Positions 49,762-58,914 are shown, numbered from the stretch's first letter. The stretch is 64,000 nt of DNA from Marinifaba aquimaris (GCF_013328345.1 NZ_JABULX010000023.1:1-64000), one strand, 5' to 3'. Made by a program: numbers and translations. The notes: generated from the letters alone by a model not told the origin.

Positions 49762-50544
49762 ATGTTAGTTGATTCACATTGCCATTTAGATAGATTAAAA
49801 CTGAAAGATTTTGAAACAGACCTTGCTGGCGTCCTTGAGAATGCCCGTGCTCAAGGTGTTGGCCATTTTTTGTGTGTATCGGTCAGTTTACTCGATTACC
49901 CAAAAATGCTAGCGGCAGTTAAAGACTTTGACGATGTCTCGGTTTCTTGTGGTGTTCATCCTTTGCACCAAGAAGATGCCGATTACACTTATCAAGAATT
50001 AATTGATTTAGCGGCTGATCCAAGTGTTGTCGCCATTGGAGAAACTGGCTTAGATTATCATTACTCACCAGAGACGATCGAAATTCAACAAACCTCATTT
50101 CGAAAGCATGTCCGTGCTGCGGTAGAGCTGAACAAGCCATTAATTATACACACCCGTGATGCAAGGGAAGACACGCTGCAAATCTTAAAAGAAGAGGGAG
50201 CCGATAAAGTAGGTGGTGTTTTACATTGCTTCACCGAGTCACTTGATATGGCATTACAGGCGGTAGAATTAGGTTTTTATATTTCTATTTCGGGGATCGT
50301 GACATTTAAAAATGCTGCAGAGTTACAAGAGACAGTAAGACAACTGCCATTAGAGCGCTTACTTGTCGAAACAGACTCTCCTTGGCTTGCTCCAATTCCA
50401 CACCGAGGCAAGCAGAATCAACCTGCATACGTCAAAGATGTCGCTAAATTTGTTGCTGATTTAAAAGGTGTTTCACTGGATGAATTAGCAAAAGTAACAA
50501 CTGATAACTACTTCAAACTTTTCTCGTTAAGTAAACGCGATTAA
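49762..50544 (+). CDS. ycfH: TatD-family metal-dependent hydrolase (YcfH type)
   Basis: 260 residues from the ATG at 49762, giving MLVDSHCHLDRL with ligands His6 and His8; upstream in-frame residues are not family-like. GETGLDYHY, IHTRDA, HCFTES and ETDSPWLAP complete the TatD metal site. It is a probable nuclease or D-aminoacyl-tRNA deacylase-like hydrolase; the cellular role is unsettled. It starts after the pilZ terminator. Confidence 0.92.
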   Translation: MLVDSHCHLDRLKLKDFETDLAGVLENARAQGVGHFLCVSVSLLDYPKMLAAVKDFDDVSVSCGVHPLHQEDADYTYQELIDLAADPSVVAIGETGLDYHYSPETIEIQQTSFRKHVRAAVELNKPLIIHTRDAREDTLQILKEEGADKVGGVLHCFTESLDMALQAVELGFYISISGIVTFKNAAELQETVRQLPLERLLVETDSPWLAPIPHRGKQNQPAYVKDVAKFVADLKGVSLDELAKVTTDNYFKLFSLSKRD

Positions 50545-50575
50545 AACGTTATTTTTTTCTTGAGTATTCAATAGC

Positions 50576-51577
50576 TTAACTCGCTGTATCTAAAGCGTCT
50601 TTATTCAGTTTTATTTGCAGTGAGATAGGCTCAGCGAGTTTCAAGCCGTGTTGGTATTGTTCCGGTACTTTATTAATTAGCGCTTCAAGCTTTTTACCGG
50701 CAGGTTCAAAACCGTTTGTCGCAGCTAGGTGTAACCATGCAACGGCAAGTTCAATATTTTTTTCAATGCCTTCACCAACAAAATAAGCGCGACCTAAAGC
50801 GCCCATCGCCTTCGCGTGACCCGATAAGGCCGCTTGTTGAAATAGCTCAACCGCTAGTTCATAGTTGTTCTCATTTCTAGCTTGGTATGCTTGGTTGACG
50901 ATTTCTTCAAAGTCGACACGCTGTTGTTCTTTCGTTGCGGATTCTTCTTCGTCATCGTGACATTCGTCATTACTCGGAATAGCAAGAGGTGTCGGTGTAA
51001 TATCTTTTGCAAGCTCAGAGCTAATTGTTTGGCTTTCTTTATCTCGTAGCGCCAAAATCACCGCATCGTAACGATTATTAAGTTGTGCTAGGGTTTCTTG
51101 CTGCGTCAGGATTTGTTTTTGATAAAAAACACTGTCATTTTCAAGTTTTTCTAAATGATGGTTAAGCGCTTTTATTTCAGCATCATGGCCTTTTTCGATT
51201 GCGTTTAGCTGAGCTTGATATTGAGCCTGCATATCTTGCATACGCGCTTGATATTGCCTTTCAATATCATCCTTGTGATCGTCCTTCACTTTTTCCACTC
51301 GTTTAAACATGGTGTTTAAACTTGTTTCATAGGCTCGTCTAAGATCATCAAACCATCTAAAGACAGTCCCTGGTATTTTGTCTTTCACTAGCGGATTAGC
51401 AGAATTGGGAAATAAGGAGACTAATTGACGTTTGTTGAAATAAACAATACCGTGCTCGGTTTTGGTGATCGGCGAGTCTGTCGTAGTTTGGTACTTAGCC
51501 GTGGTATCTAGAATGATGGCTTGTGATACACCTGTGATGGCAGTCGCTTGCTCTAAATTAATCCATTGTTCGCTCAT
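50576..51577 (-). CDS. unrecognised protein: HTH-like N terminus, coiled coil, Sel1-like repeats
   Basis: 333 residues. Residues 1-60 look like a small DNA-binding domain (LEQATAITGVSQAII, then a wing-like YFNKRQLVSL). Residues about 85-200 form a long charged coiled coil. An acidic linker follows, then Sel1/TPR-like repeats (about 225-310) with HAKAMGALGRAYFVGEGIEKN. No membrane helix or signal is seen. I know no named family with this order; a scaffold with a DNA- or peptide-binding head is possible. It is convergent with tatD and 100 bp downstream of the CheW-like gene, same strand. Confidence 0.7.
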   Translation of the reverse strand: MSEQWINLEQATAITGVSQAIILDTTAKYQTTTDSPITKTEHGIVYFNKRQLVSLFPNSANPLVKDKIPGTVFRWFDDLRRAYETSLNTMFKRVEKVKDDHKDDIERQYQARMQDMQAQYQAQLNAIEKGHDAEIKALNHHLEKLENDSVFYQKQILTQQETLAQLNNRYDAVILALRDKESQTISSELAKDITPTPLAIPSNDECHDDEEESATKEQQRVDFEEIVNQAYQARNENNYELAVELFQQAALSGHAKAMGALGRAYFVGEGIEKNIELAVAWLHLAATNGFEPAGKKLEALINKVPEQYQHGLKLAEPISLQIKLNKDALDTAS

Positions 51578-51646
51578 AGACAGGGGCGCTCATTTACTAA
51601 AAAATTGAGTGTAACAAAGATAGTTAAATTTAAATAGGGTAGGAGG

Positions 51647-51669
51647 TTGGCAAGGTTTGACCTTGCCAA
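51647..51669 (-). other. perfect hairpin after the CheW-like gene
   Basis: TTGGCAAGG and CCTTGCCAA, 9 bp with a TTTGA loop. It is just past the CheW-like stop but lacks a T-run on the minus strand, so it may be a 3' stabiliser or a weak terminator. Confidence 0.5.
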
Positions 51670-51677
51670 AGTGGGCA

Positions 51678-52469
51678 TTATAAAAAAGCTTCTGGTTTAA
51701 GTAATAAGCTATTTTTCTCACCTGTAGTGATCAAACTGGTGATCATCTCTTTAACTCGATGATCAATTTGTCCGACATGCATATCAAGCGAAGATAGCTG
51801 CCTCACTTGGTCTTCTGTCACATGTAAAGAATCTTCAACTTTATCGACAACAAATCCCAAGCAGGGCTTTTGACCGTCAGTTGTAGTAAATACAGTCACA
51901 GGTTTATAAGCGACATCAACTTGTTCTCTTGCCGCTTGATAAAGGCGCTTTAAGATAGCTAAAGTTGAAGCTTTGGTCTGGTCGATTAATTTGGCTGCTT
52001 CTTCTGTTTTTCCTTCAGCGCCCAGAGATAGCACTTGATGAGCAACCGAATACAATTTTTTATTGGGTTCTTCAATCTTTTTTAAAACATCGAGTAAATC
52101 TTCGTTTTTAGTTTCAAACCCTTCGTACCACTTACTGAAACTTGATTGGCTCGCTTCGGTAGTCTTAGTAAACGGCGTGTTATTTTGCACCGATTCTTCT
52201 AATGAATCTAACCACTCAGTATGTTCACGCTCTTTTTGGTGAAAAAGCTCAATAAGAGATAAATTGTATTGCTTAGTTGACTCTTTATTCATTGCCAACC
52301 CTAGATCATAAATAGGAATGGGCTCGCCCATGAAATCTTTAATTCCAAGAAAAGATGCATCTTCAGAAGGCATAGATGTTTGGGCATCATCAAATTTTTC
52401 GGTGAGTAATATATTGAGAATATTGAAGGCTACAATTCGTTCACCAACCCTAAAATTCACTACTTCCAT
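51678..52469 (-). CDS. CheW-like protein with an inserted CZB-type domain
   Basis: 263 residues. Residues 1-65 resemble the first half of a CheW barrel (VVNFRVGERIVAFNI, then FLGIKDFMGEPIPIYDLGLAM). Residues about 190-263 resemble the second half (AYKPVTVFTT, GFVVDKVEDSLHV). Between them a helical region aligns with the CZB zinc-binding domain: HTEWL, then SKWYEGFET, then EEPNKKLYSVAHQVL. Where CZB domains have Cys-x-x-Gly-Lys-Trp and HxxxH, this protein has Ser, and Asn and Tyr, so only one of four ligands seems kept. It probably acts in chemotaxis-type signalling; no other chemotaxis gene adjoins. Confidence 0.75.
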   Translation of the reverse strand: MEVVNFRVGERIVAFNILNILLTEKFDDAQTSMPSEDASFLGIKDFMGEPIPIYDLGLAMNKESTKQYNLSLIELFHQKEREHTEWLDSLEESVQNNTPFTKTTEASQSSFSKWYEGFETKNEDLLDVLKKIEEPNKKLYSVAHQVLSLGAEGKTEEAAKLIDQTKASTLAILKRLYQAAREQVDVAYKPVTVFTTTDGQKPCLGFVVDKVEDSLHVTEDQVRQLSSLDMHVGQIDHRVKEMITSLITTGEKNSLLLKPEAFL

Positions 52470-52619
52470 TTTATTTAACGCTATTTTTTATCAAAAAATT
52501 ACTATAACTTTAGACCTTAGTAATTAAAACTCAAAATAAAAAATATCTTGGTGAGGCAGTTTTTTTTTGTTTATCAATCATTAATCAAGAACTGCTCATT
52601 TTTAAGGTAATAAAAATTT

Positions 52620-54002
52620 ATGCAAAATACTCAATACTTTATTCTTGCTATCTGTTTAGCTTTTATCAGCTACTTTTCAGCTCAATTTTTTGGCTTAGAA
52701 CAAGTCATTGCACTGACTTTGGCTATTACTGTTTTAACTGGCACTTGCTGGGTTACAGAAGCTTTACCGATTCCTGTCACCTCTCTTTTTCCATTTGCTT
52801 TGTTTCCCTTGTTTGGCGTTATTGATCATAAAACCGCAGCGAGTGCTTTAGGTAGCCACGTTATTTTGCTTCTGATGGGGGCATTTATGTTGTCAAAGGC
52901 TGTCGAAAAATCAGGTGTTCATCATCGTATTGCGTTATGCATGGTCAGTAAATTAGGTATTAATAGCCCTAAACGAGTAGTTTTTGGGTTTATGCTCGCT
53001 GCAGCGACGTTAAGTATGTGGATAAGTAATACTGCTACGACATTGATGTTACTGCCTATTGTGATTGCCGTGGGTAAAACTAGCGGTGATCAACGCTTCA
53101 CCGCCGTATTGCTATTAGGTGTAGCGTATGCTGCAAGTGTTGGTGGAATGGGCACGCCAATTGGAACCCCGCCAAATATCATATTTATGGCTGTCTTTGA
53201 GCAAGAGTTTGGCTTTGCGCCGAGCTTTACAGACTGGATGTCTTTAGCCGTACCTATTGTCCTGTGTGCAATTCCACTCATGGCCTTGTGGTTAACTAGG
53301 GGGATCAAATTATCTAATGCCCTGACTTTACCTGAAGTAGGTGCTTGGACAAAAGCTGAAAAAAGGGTGTTATTGGTATTTGCAGTAACGGCTTGTGCTT
53401 GGATATTTCGTCAAGCGCCATTTGGTGGTTGGTCTGATTGGCTGGGTATTAAAACTGTCGGCGATAGTACAATCGCATTGATGAGTGTTGCTGCAATGTT
53501 TATTGTTTCTTCTGGGGTTAAAGAAAATGGTAAAATCTTACGTTTACTCGATTGGAAAACGGCTAGTCACATTCCATGGGGCATGTTATTACTGTTTGCT
53601 GGCGGTATTTGTATTGCTAAAGCGTTTCAGGCCAGTGGCTTGAGCCAACTATTAGGTGATCAATTAACAACACTGGCTACTTGGCCAACTTACCTAATGA
53701 TTATTGCTGTTTGTTTGACGGTGACATTCTTAACAGAAATAACCAGTAATACTGCGACAACCACTTTATTGATGCCAATTTTAGCTGTTGCGGGTGTTGC
53801 AGCTGCAATTGACCCTAAACTATTAATGATACCTGCAGCATTAAGTGCAAGTTGTGCTTTTATGTTACCTGTCGCCACAGCGCCAAATGCTATCGTTTAT
53901 GGTGCAGATGCATTTAAGATAAGTACGATGGCTAGAGAAGGTGTTGTGCTTAATATTTTATTAGCCATCGTTATTTCGGGTTTTGTTTACTTTTCTATCT
54001 AA
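52620..54002 (+). CDS. DASS-family (SLC13) sodium:anion symporter
   Basis: 460 residues with about eleven membrane helices in two inverted repeats. Each repeat carries an SNT motif (ISNTATTLM, about residue 139; TSNTATTTLL, about 378), followed by GTPIGTPPN and ATAPNAIVYG. These are the sodium and carboxylate sites of the DASS family, which imports dicarboxylates, citrate or sulfate. The substrate is not fixed by sequence. A hairpin follows the stop. Confidence 0.88.
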   Translation: MQNTQYFILAICLAFISYFSAQFFGLEQVIALTLAITVLTGTCWVTEALPIPVTSLFPFALFPLFGVIDHKTAASALGSHVILLLMGAFMLSKAVEKSGVHHRIALCMVSKLGINSPKRVVFGFMLAAATLSMWISNTATTLMLLPIVIAVGKTSGDQRFTAVLLLGVAYAASVGGMGTPIGTPPNIIFMAVFEQEFGFAPSFTDWMSLAVPIVLCAIPLMALWLTRGIKLSNALTLPEVGAWTKAEKRVLLVFAVTACAWIFRQAPFGGWSDWLGIKTVGDSTIALMSVAAMFIVSSGVKENGKILRLLDWKTASHIPWGMLLLFAGGICIAKAFQASGLSQLLGDQLTTLATWPTYLMIIAVCLTVTFLTEITSNTATTTLLMPILAVAGVAAAIDPKLLMIPAALSASCAFMLPVATAPNAIVYGADAFKISTMAREGVVLNILLAIVISGFVYFSI

Positions 54003-54008
54003 TACTTT

Positions 54009-54040
54009 AGTGGTTTTGTGATTAAGGTCACAAAACCACT
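54009..54040 (+). terminator. 13-bp hairpin after the DASS transporter gene
   Basis: AGTGGTTTTGTGA (54009-54021) pairs perfectly with TCACAAAACCACT (54028-54040). Only a poor T-run follows (CTCGTCGTTATTTTATT), so termination strength is uncertain. Confidence 0.6.
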
Positions 54041-54103
54041 CTCGTCGTTATTTTATTATTCAAACTTGTTAATTAACCCACCTGTTCTTATTAGAGTTTG
54101 GAT

Positions 54104-54205
54104 ATGTTTTTACTGATTACCGCTAGCATTGCTATTTTGGGCTACACTGCTTGGCTTTTTTTCGCTAGCGATAGGTTATTTGAAGAGTCGGTAGATAACG
54201 ATTAG
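54104..54205 (+). CDS. small single-helix membrane protein (33 aa), putative
   Basis: ATG to TAG gives 33 residues: a membrane helix (LLITASIAILGYTAWLFF) and a short acidic tail (EESVDND). The ribosome site is weak. The position upstream of another small membrane ORF, and the clean helix-plus-tail pattern, suggest a real small protein; it resembles no family I can name. Confidence 0.4.
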   Translation: MFLLITASIAILGYTAWLFFASDRLFEESVDND

Positions 54206-54303
54206 TTAATTTCACTCAGACTTTTGAGATATATCTTACAGCGAAACTTTAATTTTTTGACCAAACTGTACCTTACCCCAAACGGAATCTAAAGGAGTAA
54301 AAG

Positions 54304-54420
54304 ATGTCGGGTTTAGTCAGTATAGTAGGATTTACTTTAGCGGTTGTTTCAGTATCGGTAGTTGTGAGCTACGGTATTTCAATTCTTAACCGAACACTTA
54401 TGAATAAGAAGAAAAGTTAA
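54304..54420 (+). CDS. small single-helix membrane protein (38 aa)
   Basis: ATG to TAA gives 38 residues: a hydrophobic helix (VGFTLAVVSVSVVVSYGI) followed by a basic tail (NKKKS). An excellent AAAGGAG ribosome site 6 bp upstream supports translation. It is convergent with the secreted protein gene, 5 bp away. Function unknown. Confidence 0.6.
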   Translation: MSGLVSIVGFTLAVVSVSVVVSYGISILNRTLMNKKKS

Positions 54421-54425
54421 CTTAT

Positions 54426-55001
54426 TTACTTGGCATTACGTTTTTGCCAAAGTGACTCAAACTCTGCTTTTTGCGCTTTTTCTAATTTATTACACCAAAC
54501 AAACATATTCATCTCTAGCTTGCCCACACACTCTGGTGCGGGTTGATACCAAGCTTTCCAAGCTTTAGCCTTGCTTGATAATTCAGGTATCTTCTTTTTA
54601 TTTCTGCTCGTATCTAAACTGCCTGGTGGACCTATTTGGGCTAACTTAGGACCTTGAGCTTTCTTTTCCTTTTGTAGTGATTGCCAAGGTTGGTTGGCAT
54701 CAAGAGTCAATAAACCATTGTCTTGCGATTGTTTCTTGATGACTTTTTTCGATTTTTTTTGAGCTGCTACGCCAGTATCAGGAAAGCAAAACTTATCTAC
54801 GTCCTTAAATAATTCTGCTTGATAGTCAGCTAAGTTTCGACCCCATTTTTCTTTGTTGCCTTCTTTCATAAAGCCTTGAACTCTTTTTAATTGAGCTTCT
54901 GCAGCTTGGCAACGCGGTGATTGCTCTTTAGCATTTATTGAGAAAGAGGATAGTGCGGGAAGTAATAAAAAGATAATCGCCGTGGCTGAAGATAGTTTCA
55001 T
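54426..55001 (-). CDS. secreted or periplasmic protein of unknown function
   Basis: 191 residues. A signal peptide (about 1-24, ending SINAKEQ), a Lys-rich middle with low complexity, and four cysteines in two pairs (RCQAAEA and DKFCF; PECVGK and FVWCNK) that could form disulfides. I do not recognise the family. It is 23 bp downstream of yfcL on the same strand and probably the last gene of the epmC unit. Confidence 0.65.
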   Translation of the reverse strand: MKLSSATAIIFLLLPALSSFSINAKEQSPRCQAAEAQLKRVQGFMKEGNKEKWGRNLADYQAELFKDVDKFCFPDTGVAAQKKSKKVIKKQSQDNGLLTLDANQPWQSLQKEKKAQGPKLAQIGPPGSLDTSRNKKKIPELSSKAKAWKAWYQPAPECVGKLEMNMFVWCNKLEKAQKAEFESLWQKRNAK

Positions 55002-55024
55002 CGTATTGGTCAGGTCTTTTATAG

Positions 55025-55297
55025 TTAACTAAGCGTGATATTGTCCCAGCATGCTTTGACTAATTCAGAGTCTTGTGGAGTCAACTCACCTGTTTGTCTT
55101 GCTTCAAAAAGAGCCGATTCAATTTTGCTAATTAAAGTATCTTTTGTCAGCGCTTTATCAAAATCTAATTGGCCTGCAATCAGTGTGATGTGGCCACGTA
55201 AATAGCCGCTAACAAAAAGCGCGTCGCTATCATCGCTTTCCATCATTTGATCAAGTTTATCAAGTAACTGTTCTAAAAATTGCTCATCTTGAGACAT
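55025..55297 (-). CDS. yfcL: YfcL family protein
   Basis: 90 residues, acidic, with DDSDALFVSGYLRGHITLIAG typical of the YfcL family. Function is unknown. In E. coli yfcL is next to epmC (yfcM); here the two are separated by the NAD-kinase-like gene but stay on the same strand. Confidence 0.85.
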   Translation of the reverse strand: MSQDEQFLEQLLDKLDQMMESDDSDALFVSGYLRGHITLIAGQLDFDKALTKDTLISKIESALFEARQTGELTPQDSELVKACWDNITLS

Positions 55298-55369
55298 ATA
55301 TTTTAATTCCTAATTTCTTTTGTTTTGTTATACCAGTAAATCTTCTTTATTGGTATGGCTAAATCAAGA

Positions 55370-56500
55370 CTAAATCGTTGCTGCTGGGTATAACACGGTA
55401 TCGTGAAAGCCTGTAATCACTTTAAATGGCCCTGATAACTCTGCATCTAAATCTGGATCGCCAGTATCTAAGATTAGCGGACGACCATTCAGTTTTTCCA
55501 ATTTAGACTTAGTCGCTACCACGAGTATGTTGTCTTTTCCGATAGCACGTATTACTTGAGGTGATAACTGCTGGTTACCACGGCCAAATAAGTGGCCTTG
55601 ACCGCCAATAAGCGTAATCACCAACTTGTGTTCATTGTGGTTATTCAATAGTGATAGAATTTTATCGCTCGTCAAGTCATTGGCTAATGGTTCTTGGTCG
55701 AGAATGGCATCAACACCTAGCAGGGTATTATCTAGAGTCAGCTCATGCATGATATGTGCTGTTGTTGAACCAGAACCGATTAAAAATAATGTTTCGTCAT
55801 CCATTCGTTCAATGATATCTGCAGCGATATCTGCTAGCACTAATTCTTCGGATTCTTTTCCGCCCATTTTAACCGCTTGTACGTAACGCAAATCCATCGG
55901 TACCTGCATTTCACCGTAGCGCTTTGCTTTGACTTGTCCGCCTCTGAATAACGACTCGTCTATATCCATGACTTCTGTTTCTGCTAGTGTCAGTATTTCG
56001 CCTTCTACTAAGCGTTTAGTGAGTACACCTGCAGCTGTTGGGGTGAGGGCATAAACACCTGAGTGAATTTTGCACCCTGCAGGAATACCTAGCACAGGCG
56101 TATTCTCATCAATCTGGCTGTAGATATTACGGGCTGTACCATCACCACCTGCAAATAAAATTAAATCGACGCCATGGGCTAAAATTGCTTTGACTGCCAT
56201 TTCGGTATCTTCGGCTGTTGATGGGTCATTAGCTTGATAGACTACATTGTGTTCAAAGCCTAGTTCAGTTGCGCTTTGCTCACCCATTTTTCCAGACGCG
56301 GTGATAACTTCTATTTGCGTGGATACTGGTTTAATGGCGGCAAGTGCTAATTCTGCTCTTAGGTGTGATTTGGGCGTTGCTCCTAAAGCAATGGCTTGTT
56401 GTTGAATGGCTTCACCATCACTGCCTTTTAGTGCTACCGAACCGCCAATACCTGCAACTGGATTGATAATTAATCCAAGTTTAAATTTTCTACTTTTCAT
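55370..56500 (-). CDS. ATP-NAD-kinase-like family protein
   Basis: 376 residues. The N-terminal LGLIINPVAGIGGSVALKGSDG and the diagnostic FAGGDGTARN (Gly118-Thr122) place it in the NAD kinase/diacylglycerol kinase fold, in the group often called polyphosphate/ATP-dependent NAD kinase-like. It is larger than the housekeeping NadK (about 290 aa), which must be elsewhere. The true substrate is uncertain. It starts 14 bp after epmC. Confidence 0.85.
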   Translation of the reverse strand: MKSRKFKLGLIINPVAGIGGSVALKGSDGEAIQQQAIALGATPKSHLRAELALAAIKPVSTQIEVITASGKMGEQSATELGFEHNVVYQANDPSTAEDTEMAVKAILAHGVDLILFAGGDGTARNIYSQIDENTPVLGIPAGCKIHSGVYALTPTAAGVLTKRLVEGEILTLAETEVMDIDESLFRGGQVKAKRYGEMQVPMDLRYVQAVKMGGKESEELVLADIAADIIERMDDETLFLIGSGSTTAHIMHELTLDNTLLGVDAILDQEPLANDLTSDKILSLLNNHNEHKLVITLIGGQGHLFGRGNQQLSPQVIRAIGKDNILVVATKSKLEKLNGRPLILDTGDPDLDAELSGPFKVITGFHDTVLYPAATI

Positions 56501-56514
56501 GATGTATCCTGAAT

Positions 56515-57048
56515 CTAGCTAGCAACTGAAATGGGAAAAGCCGTTTTATAAAACGAAGAAAGTGCTTTTAATAGCGTGAGTGTTCTGTCGTTAAAGCCGT
56601 TGGTTTGTATCAGTTCGATAAGTTTAGTTCTGATTTTTTCTTCAAAAGCATGCCTATCTGGCTCACAACTACCATTTAAATTATCGCAACTGACTTTAAA
56701 CTCAAAACCTGCCGCAATAGACAATGCCCACTCAATAGCCTGCGGTTTGATCTCTACTTTTTCGAATTCTGCCTGAGTTTGTTGATCTCGGCCATCGGGG
56801 CTATACCAATAGCCGTAATCCTCTTTTTTACGTCGTTCTGTTCCCGCTACAAGCCAATGGGCAATCTCATGTAATGCACTGGCATAGAAACCATGTGCAA
56901 AGACAATTTGCGCATGTTGATTGTTTTTGTCTTTTGGTAAGTAAATAGGCTCGTCATCACCTCGTACTAAGCGCGTTTGGTGAGATGTCAAAAAACAAGA
57001 CTCAAAAATAGCGATTAGGTCTTGATATTGATGTGGGGTTACAGACAT
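56515..57048 (-). CDS. epmC: elongation factor P hydroxylase EpmC
   Basis: 177 residues. The metal-site motif ALHEIAHWLVAG (His60, His64) and YGYWYSPDGRDQQTQAEFE are characteristic. EpmC hydroxylates the beta-lysylated lysine of EF-P. It is first of a minus-strand unit with the NAD-kinase-like gene, yfcL and a secreted protein. Confidence 0.94.
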   Translation of the reverse strand: MSVTPHQYQDLIAIFESCFLTSHQTRLVRGDDEPIYLPKDKNNQHAQIVFAHGFYASALHEIAHWLVAGTERRKKEDYGYWYSPDGRDQQTQAEFEKVEIKPQAIEWALSIAAGFEFKVSCDNLNGSCEPDRHAFEEKIRTKLIELIQTNGFNDRTLTLLKALSSFYKTAFPISVAS

Positions 57049-57144
57049 GGATACAAAGCGTAAATCAGGGTTTCAAAGCAGTTATTCTAACAAAAAGCAC
57101 AATCGGTGAACTAGCTCATGGCTTAATATTTATTGAAAATGCAT

Positions 57145-58794
57145 TTAAGCAATTTCTTTTTCGCTTAATAACTGAATTAGCTCAGGTTTTAACGAATGAT
57201 AACGGCGCATATTGTTCTCTGACAAATCGGATTGCTCTATGATTGTCATGCAGCGATTACAAATAGACTTCATTTCTTTAGGGCTGTGCCCTTGTGTTAA
57301 GAAAGTACCCACCTTGGTAATGGCTTGAACTAAGTTTAACGCTAAGCTCGCGTTATTTGGCATGAATGAGTAGGCTTCTACAAAACATTCTACCGATTGC
57401 GGATACATCGCATTTTGATAGAATTTTAAACCTTCATTGTTTAGCTGGCGAATGCGCTCTCTGAGCTCTTCATGACCTTCTTTTTCTTTTTCAACTAGCA
57501 CTTGCAGCGTAGTCGATATCAGGTCGTCTTTTTCGACTAATTCATCAAGCGAAGCCATGATTTCATCGCTTCTTGATAAGTTACCTGTTGCAAAATAAGC
57601 TTTAGCTTTATCAAGTCTGTCATCGGCAGAATCATAGGGAGACTCGTGTTTTTCACTTTCATCAAGCAAATCACGAGCACTTTCCATTTCACCTTTTAAA
57701 ACGGCAATTCGAGCTTTGAGTACCGCTTCTTGTGCTTTGACAGAATCTGAATAAAAACGACGCTCTATTTCACCCATTAGTTCAGTACATTTAGTCACTT
57801 GTTTAGCTATTTCTAGCTTATTTGAGTCGGTGCATAAATCCAATAAACTGCGGGCAAAGTTTAAATAGTTTTCAGGGGTATCAAATACTGAGTAACGCGA
57901 GTTTTTCAGAATTCGAGAATAAGCTCTTACCGCTTCATCTACCTCATTGTTGGCAATAGCAAGATTCGCAATTGCCCTTTGTCTAACCATGTTTCGCGGC
58001 GATATTTTACCTGCTTCAATTAACATCTCAAACGCAGTGGCAGTATCTTGTCGATTGATATTTAAACGCCCCAGCCAGTCATAGGCCTCTAAACGAGTTT
58101 CCTCACTTTCAAGTAATTCAAACAACTGTTGTTCTGAGGTATTTTGTTCACCCGCTTTGAATGTAGCAATGGCCTTACCTAATTTAGCCCAGCTATAACT
58201 GCGTTTTTCTAGCACATTGTCGTAGAGTTTCAACGCTCGTTGCGCTTCGCCGATTTGCAGTAATAACTCGCCTTTCATTCGCAAAGCAACTAGCGCATTT
58301 TTAGATTCGTTCTTAATAATGTCATTACAATGATTAATTGCTTCAACCACTTCTTTTTCATCAATAGCCTGATAAACCTTGGCCAAGATGCGTTTTTTCG
58401 CCAATGCACGTGCAAAGCGTTTTTCAAGGCCTTTATAAGTAAAGGGCTTTAATAAAAAGTCATCGGGTTGGAGTTCAACTAGGCCGTGAACTTGTGGTCG
58501 TCTATTTTCGGCTGAAATAATAAAAAAGCAGCAGTGTGGGGCTAATAAGTCTTTGTACTTCAACTCTTCGAATAATTGAAAGCCGTCTTTACCGTCACCT
58601 AAGTTGAAGTCGACAAGAATAAAATCCCATTTTACTTCGGTCGCTTTTTGTAGGGCTTGTGCACCATTACTGGCGGATTGAATGTTCGAAAAGCCGATTT
58701 TCTGCAACATGCCTTTAACTGCAGAACGAATAGGTTCGCAATCATCAACTACCAGTACTTTTTTCTTTGCGTAGAAGGCATTGTGGAGAATCAT
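57145..58794 (-). CDS. response regulator with TPR-rich output
   Basis: 549 residues. The N-terminal receiver (about 12-135) has the acidic pair Asp17-Asp18, phospho-acceptor Asp62 (LVDFNLGDGKDG) and the lysine in LLKPFTY. The rest is helical, with TPR-like repeats up to about residue 500. No DNA-binding or enzymatic domain is seen, so output is likely by protein contact. No histidine kinase is adjacent. Homologous REC-TPR proteins are frequent in Alteromonadales and Vibrio. Confidence 0.85.
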   Translation of the reverse strand: MILHNAFYAKKKVLVVDDCEPIRSAVKGMLQKIGFSNIQSASNGAQALQKATEVKWDFILVDFNLGDGKDGFQLFEELKYKDLLAPHCCFFIISAENRRPQVHGLVELQPDDFLLKPFTYKGLEKRFARALAKKRILAKVYQAIDEKEVVEAINHCNDIIKNESKNALVALRMKGELLLQIGEAQRALKLYDNVLEKRSYSWAKLGKAIATFKAGEQNTSEQQLFELLESEETRLEAYDWLGRLNINRQDTATAFEMLIEAGKISPRNMVRQRAIANLAIANNEVDEAVRAYSRILKNSRYSVFDTPENYLNFARSLLDLCTDSNKLEIAKQVTKCTELMGEIERRFYSDSVKAQEAVLKARIAVLKGEMESARDLLDESEKHESPYDSADDRLDKAKAYFATGNLSRSDEIMASLDELVEKDDLISTTLQVLVEKEKEGHEELRERIRQLNNEGLKFYQNAMYPQSVECFVEAYSFMPNNASLALNLVQAITKVGTFLTQGHSPKEMKSICNRCMTIIEQSDLSENNMRRYHSLKPELIQLLSEKEIA

Positions 58795-58885
58795 AGAGAG
58801 TTACAGCTCAGACGATATTCGACATTTATTAACCAATATTTAATGAGATTAACAGAAAGTAACTAAATAGTAATGGTTTTATCCG

Positions 58886-58914
58886 CTGATTTTTGTTTAA
58901 TGAAACGTTATACT
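58886..58914 (+). promoter_or_regulatory. possible tal promoter
   Basis: CTGATT and TATACT with 17 bp between them, followed by ATGCGGC. The -35 is poor, so this is tentative; it would leave a leader of about 105 nt before tal. Confidence 0.3.
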
